The notes beneath the pieces were generated by a model. That model saw only the letters and a list, made by a program, of their open reading frames with translations, was not told the DNA's origin and did not search any database. Both the position numbers and the translations under genes were made by a program. Source: an uncultured Porphyromonadaceae bacterium (GTDB lineage Bacteria > Bacteroidota > Bacteroidia > Bacteroidales > Muribaculaceae). Taken from it: a stretch of 8,859 nucleotides of DNA. The stretch is taken from contig CAMWQF010000105.1 in the NCBI GenBank assembly GCA_947176285.1, positions 1-8,859 on the forward strand. Direction: 5' to 3'. Positions 5,120 to 8,859 of this stretch are shown here, piece after piece; within the stretch, counting starts at the first letter, position 1, and every line of letters starts with the position of its first letter.

Positions 5120-6337
5120 ATGTTCGATCTTTTCCGAGAAATATCCCAGACAATAAAGAACAACAAACTCCGCACCATCCTAACGGGAATTGCGGTAGCC
5201 TGGGGCATATTCATGCTGATCGTGTTGCTGGGGGCTGCCAGAGGGGTAGTCAACAACTACGAGGAGGAATCCTCGAGTTCGAGTGTGAATTCAATACGCC
5301 TGTGGAGCGGAACTACATCCTTACCTTACAAAGGCTATAAGGATGGTCGTTGGATTCGACTGCAAGACAATGATATGGATGCAATATCGGGAGAGGTGTC
5401 CACTGTTTCTGATGTGGCGATATCCACTACTGCTTCCGGCTTTAATATTGTCGGGCCTAAAGACTACATTTCGGGTGGATTCGAAGCGGTATATCCGGAT
5501 GAATGTCGCACACAGAGGATATACGAAATCGAAGGTAGATTTATAAACCAGAAGGACATCAATGATCTCCGTAGAGTGATAGTGTTAAGTCGTGACAATG
5601 CCGCACTTCTCTTTGGAGATGCCGAAAAGGCGCTGGGAGAGGAGGTCAAGGCTATGAATCTATCATGGAAAGTGGTGGGAATCTACAATCATAGATGGAG
5701 GAAGAGTGCATTCGTTCCATATACCACCTATAAGGCTATTACAGGAGGTGACGGCTACGTAGACCAGATGACGGTACGTGTGGAAGGTATCTCTACGGAT
5801 ACTGAAGCAGAAGAAACGGAATCCCAGGTCAGGACTGTGCTGGCACGTCGACATGAGTTTGACCCTGAGGACCCGAATGCTGTATGGATATGGAATCAGT
5901 TTGCCAGTTTCCTTAAGCAGGGCCAGGCTATGGTCTATCTTAATCTTGCCGTCTGGATAATTGGCATTCTCACGCTTCTCACCGGTATTGTAGGCGTAAG
6001 CAACATCATGTTTGTGTCAGTTCGGGAGCGTGTGCACGAGATCGGAATCCGACGCGCTATAGGTGCCAAACCCAAAAATATCATAATTCAGATTCTCGCA
6101 GAAAGTGTGGTGATAACCACTATTTTCGGTTACATAGGTATTGTCGCTGGAATGGCTCTGCTTGAACTTCTGAAGCCTATTCTTGAGGATAAGGCAGGTT
6201 TCTCAAATCCGACAGTCGACATTTCTATTGCAGTTCAGGTGACGCTGGCCCTTATCGTAGCCGGTGCATTGGCCGGACTTTTCCCAGCGATAAAGGCCAC
6301 TAAAGTAAAACCCGTAGAAGCACTTCGTGACGAATGA
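5120..6337 (+). CDS. MacB/FtsX-type ABC permease, first of two
   Basis: A 405-residue inner-membrane subunit with the MacB layout: one N-terminal helix (about 19-41, after KNNKLRTILTG), a large periplasmic MacB_PCD domain (about 45-270), then three C-terminal helices (about 274-298, 329-350, 368-390). The cytoplasmic loop after the second helix carries VRERVHEIGIRRAIGAKP, the conserved contact region for the ATPase, and the tail KVKPVEALRDE is typical of the family. An in-frame ATG at 5066 would prepend 18 residues encoded by the AATTC spacer and overlapping the ATPase gene; the ATG at 5120 is preferred because homologues start next to the FREI-helix region. It overlaps the next gene by ATGA, which suggests translational coupling and a 1:1 heterodimer. 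Confidence 0.92.
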   Translation: MFDLFREISQTIKNNKLRTILTGIAVAWGIFMLIVLLGAARGVVNNYEEESSSSSVNSIRLWSGTTSLPYKGYKDGRWIRLQDNDMDAISGEVSTVSDVAISTTASGFNIVGPKDYISGGFEAVYPDECRTQRIYEIEGRFINQKDINDLRRVIVLSRDNAALLFGDAEKALGEEVKAMNLSWKVVGIYNHRWRKSAFVPYTTYKAITGGDGYVDQMTVRVEGISTDTEAEETESQVRTVLARRHEFDPEDPNAVWIWNQFASFLKQGQAMVYLNLAVWIIGILTLLTGIVGVSNIMFVSVRERVHEIGIRRAIGAKPKNIIIQILAESVVITTIFGYIGIVAGMALLELLKPILEDKAGFSNPTVDISIAVQVTLALIVAGALAGLFPAIKATKVKPVEALRDE

Positions 6338-7581
6338 AAACATCATTTTTTGATATAGAAAACTGGCGTGAGATAGGCGCTACTCTCGCACGCAACAAAA
6401 CCCGTACATTCCTGACTGCCTTCGGTATCTTCTGGGGTACGGCAATGCTCGCTATGCTCTTTGGAGGTGCTCAGGGCTTCGAGGGTGTGATGCGGCGAAA
6501 TTTCGCAGGATTCTCCACCAATCTTGGTGGCTGCTCCTCTAATCGTCGTACATTGCCTTATAAAGGATTCAATAAGGGATCGACTTGGCAGATGACCTCT
6601 TATGACGTGCAACTGATCAGAGAACTTGCTCCGGCTATCGAATACAGTACAGAGATGAACCAGCGGTCGGGCAACGTTGCATTTGGCACAAAGACAAAGA
6701 ATGCGAGTGTCGCCGGAGTAGAGGGAGACTATGCTAAGATTATGACCCCGGTCATCATGGAAGGTCGTTTCATCAACCATTCCGATGTCTCGTTGGAGCG
6801 TAAAGTCGCGGTGTTGGGTAAGAATGTGGCTACCTCTCTTTTTGGCACTGGCTCCCCGGTAGGTAAGCATGTCAGCATCGACGGTCTCTATTTCCTTGTG
6901 GTAGGAGTCGCCTCGCAGCTTTCTGATGCTTCCATCGGCATGAGGCTCGACGATGGTGTGATTCTGCCATCATCTACCATGCGCAGGGCATATAACTGGG
7001 GTAATTCTGTAGGATTCTTTGTTTATACTGCACCGCAGGGACACTCTCCGGCGGAAAATGAGCAGGTAATTCGTCGAGTTCTCTCCTCTGCTCATTCCAT
7101 CAGTCCTGATGACAGACAGGCTATCGAATTCGTTGATATTTCAGAGATGTTTGAAATGATAGATAATCTATTCCTTGGCATATCGCTACTCGCTATCTTC
7201 GTCGGTTTTGGTTCTCTCTTGGCGGGTGTGATTGGTGTTGGCAACATCATGTGGATAGTAGTGAAAGAACGCACTCAAGAATTCGGTATCCGACGTGCTA
7301 TTGGAGCCAAACCCCTCGATATAACTGTTCAAGTGCTCTCGGAAAGCATCATGCTAACTCTTGTAGCGGGAACTCTTGGTGTCTGTTTCGGTGCTTTGGT
7401 CCTTGGTATAGCCGACAAACTCACCTACGATCCACTCCTCGGACATGCCGGCTTTGAACTGACATTCCGGGCTGCTATCACAATAGTCGCGCTTTTCTTT
7501 ATCCTAGGATCTTTAGCCGGAACCATCCCGGCGATTCGAGCCATGAAGATAAAACCCATTGATGCCCTCAACGACAAATAA
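6334..7581 (+). CDS. MacB/FtsX-type ABC permease, second of two
   Basis: A 415-residue paralogue of the preceding permease with the same layout: helix about 26-47, periplasmic domain about 50-275, then helices about 280-305, 338-359 and 380-400. Shared landmarks are LPYKG followed by a charged stretch, EGRFIN, VKERTQEFGIRRAIGAKP and the tail KIKPIDALNDK. The periplasmic domains differ clearly, so this is an old duplication and the pair probably works as a heterodimer with the single ATPase. It starts in the ATGA overlap with the upstream stop codon. It is followed by an 81-bp AATTC-rich spacer before the adaptor gene. Confidence 0.92.
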   Translation: MKTSFFDIENWREIGATLARNKTRTFLTAFGIFWGTAMLAMLFGGAQGFEGVMRRNFAGFSTNLGGCSSNRRTLPYKGFNKGSTWQMTSYDVQLIRELAPAIEYSTEMNQRSGNVAFGTKTKNASVAGVEGDYAKIMTPVIMEGRFINHSDVSLERKVAVLGKNVATSLFGTGSPVGKHVSIDGLYFLVVGVASQLSDASIGMRLDDGVILPSSTMRRAYNWGNSVGFFVYTAPQGHSPAENEQVIRRVLSSAHSISPDDRQAIEFVDISEMFEMIDNLFLGISLLAIFVGFGSLLAGVIGVGNIMWIVVKERTQEFGIRRAIGAKPLDITVQVLSESIMLTLVAGTLGVCFGALVLGIADKLTYDPLLGHAGFELTFRAAITIVALFFILGSLAGTIPAIRAMKIKPIDALNDK

Positions 7582-7605
7582 AAATAAGAATTAAGAATAA
7601 TTCCA

Positions 7606-7654
7606 AATTCAAAATTATTAGTAATTCAAAATTCCCAATTCAGAATTCAAAATT
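7606..7654 (+). repeat. AATTC-rich spacer with three AATTCAAAATT copies
   Basis: AATTCAAAATT occurs at 7606-7616, 7623-7633 and 7644-7654, with degenerate copies between, in the 81-bp gap (7582-7662) between the second permease and the adaptor. A fourth copy is at 5074-5084. No terminator or promoter is visible in the gap, so transcription probably continues through it. Confidence 0.8.
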
Positions 7655-7662
7655 AACTACAT

Positions 7663-8754
7663 ATGAAAAAATTCCTAAAGATTCTACTCTGGATCATCGT
7701 AGCCGCAATTGTACTCGGTACTTTCTATTTCCTCTATCGTAATTCACAACCCAAAGAGGAACATTACGCTACAGTCACCCCTGAAGTGACCGATATCCGC
7801 CGCACAACTGTACTCAACGGTAAGATAGAACCTCGCGACGAGATTCAGGTAAAACCTCAGATATCGGGAATCATAACCCAGATTGACGTGGAGGCAGGCG
7901 ACTTCGTGCATGAGGGTGATGTAATAGCCCGTATCAAAGTCATTCCGGAGGCATCTCAACTCTCAAATGCTCAGTCTCGAATTGATGCCGCTCAGGTAGA
8001 GGTAGATGATGCTCAGATCAAGTTTAATCGCTCTAAAGAACTTTACGACAAGAAGGTAATATCTCGTGAGGAATATGAAAATGCGGAGAAAACCCTTGTC
8101 AAGGCACGTCAAGATCTCAACTATGCTAAAGATTCTTACAGAATTGTGAAGGAAGGTGTGTCGCAGTTTAATGCACAGGAAAGCAACACGCTCGTGCGCG
8201 CCACTATCACCGGTCTTGTCCTCGACGTCCCTGTGAAGGTCGGATCGTCAGTGATCCAAGCAAACACAATGAATGACGGCACCACAGTCGCAACTATAGC
8301 CGACATGACCAATCTCATCTTCAAAGGAAATGTTGATGAAACTGAAGTGGGACTCCTAAAGCCCGGTATGAATATGGATATCACTATTGGTGCGGTCTCC
8401 GACCTTCATCCCTCGGCAGTGCTCGAATATATTTCGCCTAAGGGTACAGAAAACAATGGTGCTAATACTTTCGAAATCAAGGCGGCCCTTACAGTCGATG
8501 ATGTCTCGGCTCTCCGATCAGGCTACAGCGCCAACGCCACAATCCTCCTTTCTGAAGCAAAAGCAGTGATGAGTCTTCCGGAAAGCGTAGTGGTATTTGA
8601 GCGTGACAGCACTTTTGTCTATGTTCGCACCGACACAGTCCCTGCTCCCAAATTTGAACGTCGTGCAGTAGAAACCGGACTTTCCGACGGCATAAACGTA
8701 GAGATCAAAAAGGGTTTGAAGAAATCCGACGTAATCCGCGCCGAAAAACTTTAA
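7663..8754 (+). CDS. MacA-like periplasmic adaptor (HlyD/RND membrane-fusion family)
   Basis: A 363-residue adaptor that would bridge the inner-membrane permeases and an outer-membrane channel. It has a single N-terminal membrane anchor (about 6-24) with no lipobox cysteine. Two lipoyl half-motifs follow: about 59-92 (IQVKPQISGIITQIDVEAGD ... VHEGDVIARI) and about 175-210 (VRATITGLVLDVPVKVGSSV). Between them is an alpha-helical coiled hairpin (about 98-165), rather short. Next come a beta-barrel domain (about 215-295) and a membrane-proximal domain (about 300-363). The order ATPase, permease, permease, adaptor supports a MacAB-TolC-like export machine. The gene sits after the AATTC-type spacer and is followed by TAATG, where a short ORF could begin. 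Confidence 0.93.
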   Translation: MKKFLKILLWIIVAAIVLGTFYFLYRNSQPKEEHYATVTPEVTDIRRTTVLNGKIEPRDEIQVKPQISGIITQIDVEAGDFVHEGDVIARIKVIPEASQLSNAQSRIDAAQVEVDDAQIKFNRSKELYDKKVISREEYENAEKTLVKARQDLNYAKDSYRIVKEGVSQFNAQESNTLVRATITGLVLDVPVKVGSSVIQANTMNDGTTVATIADMTNLIFKGNVDETEVGLLKPGMNMDITIGAVSDLHPSAVLEYISPKGTENNGANTFEIKAALTVDDVSALRSGYSANATILLSEAKAVMSLPESVVVFERDSTFVYVRTDTVPAPKFERRAVETGLSDGINVEIKKGLKKSDVIRAEKL

Positions 8755-8831
8755 TGTTTGAATCCGCTCCGCATGCGCCCCGCCGCGTCAAAAAGAAATA
8801 TACTCGGCGTGTCAAAAGTATCTTAAATTAG
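8754..8831 (+). CDS. Possible 25-codon small basic ORF after the adaptor gene
   Basis: The ATG overlaps the adaptor stop codon as TAATG and opens 25 codons, ending at TAG 8829-8831. The product would be MFESAPHAPRRVKKKYTRR followed by VKSILN, rich in Arg and Lys. It nearly fills the gap to the next start at 8838. I do not recognise it. TAATG overlaps are common by chance and no ribosome-binding site is evident, so it may be non-coding. Confidence 0.2.
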   Translation: MFESAPHAPRRVKKKYTRRVKSILN

Positions 8832-8837
8832 CCTCAT

Positions 8838-8859
8838 ATGAAAAATTCCCAAATCGCTA
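8838..8859 (+). CDS. Start of next operon gene (partial), possibly a TolC-like outer-membrane protein
   Basis: An ATG at 8838 opens MKNSQIA before the window ends. Its CATATGAAAAA context resembles that of the adaptor start at 7663, and the Lys-Asn beginning would suit a signal peptide. Efflux operons of this kind usually include an outer-membrane channel gene, but nothing beyond seven codons can be seen. Confidence 0.45.

Noticed and set aside
6343..6870. 175-codon open frame on the minus strand
   Set aside because: It is fully antisense to the second permease, whose frame is clearly coding by homology.
8781..8809. CGCCG...CGGCG as a terminator after the adaptor gene
   Set aside because: Only 5-bp arms around a 19-base loop, with no T-run.
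1..8859. CRISPR array, tRNA or rRNA genes, insertion-sequence ends
   Set aside because: No regularly spaced repeats, cloverleaf-like sequence, rRNA segment or transposase was seen. The only long inverted repeat flanks a promoter region, not a transposase gene.

Overview
This looks like a Bacteroidales genome, plausibly a Muribaculaceae-type gut bacterium. The reasons are promoters of the Bacteroides kind (TAnnTTTG -7 boxes, one with a TTTG -33 box 19 bp upstream), a tyrosine recombinase of the Bacteroidetes Arm/SAM-like type, few clear Shine-Dalgarno sequences, and AATTC-rich heptamer spacers between operon genes. The genus is an inference.

Left part (1 to about 3200): an accessory, probably defence-linked region. 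It opens with a perfect inverted repeat of at least 54 bp (1-54 and 200-253) around a 145-bp AT-rich core that carries a Bacteroides-type promoter. Each repeat arm includes the start codon and first codons (MDASNY) of a gene pointing outward. The right gene (236-676) is a 146-residue protein resembling the N-terminal modified-DNA-reader (SBD-like) domain of Bacteroidetes HNH endonucleases, without the HNH half. The left gene leaves the window after six codons. Converging on the right gene, across a strong hairpin, is a tyrosine recombinase gene (1986-772). The simplest reading is a promoter-inversion switch that decides which of two reader/nuclease genes is expressed, with the recombinase as candidate invertase. 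A divergent DUF1016/YhcG-type PDDEXK nuclease gene (2208-3203) follows.

Middle (3338-4219, minus strand): an EamA/DMT-type ten-helix membrane transporter. It is divergent from the next operon across a 173-bp regulatory region.

Right part (4235-8859): a MacAB-type efflux operon on the plus strand. A near-consensus promoter (TTTG-N19-TACCTTTG) is followed by two related operator-like dyads and a 14-bp palindrome. The genes are an ABC ATPase, two FtsX/MacB-type permeases overlapping by ATGA, a MacA-like periplasmic adaptor, a doubtful 25-codon ORF, and the start of a further gene, possibly a TolC-like outer-membrane channel. The ATPase and two permeases would form the inner-membrane pump, and the adaptor would connect it to an outer-membrane channel.

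The strongest candidate for something new is the inverted-repeat switch at the left edge. Its left half is cut by the window edge, so its partner gene and the full repeat length cannot be seen.
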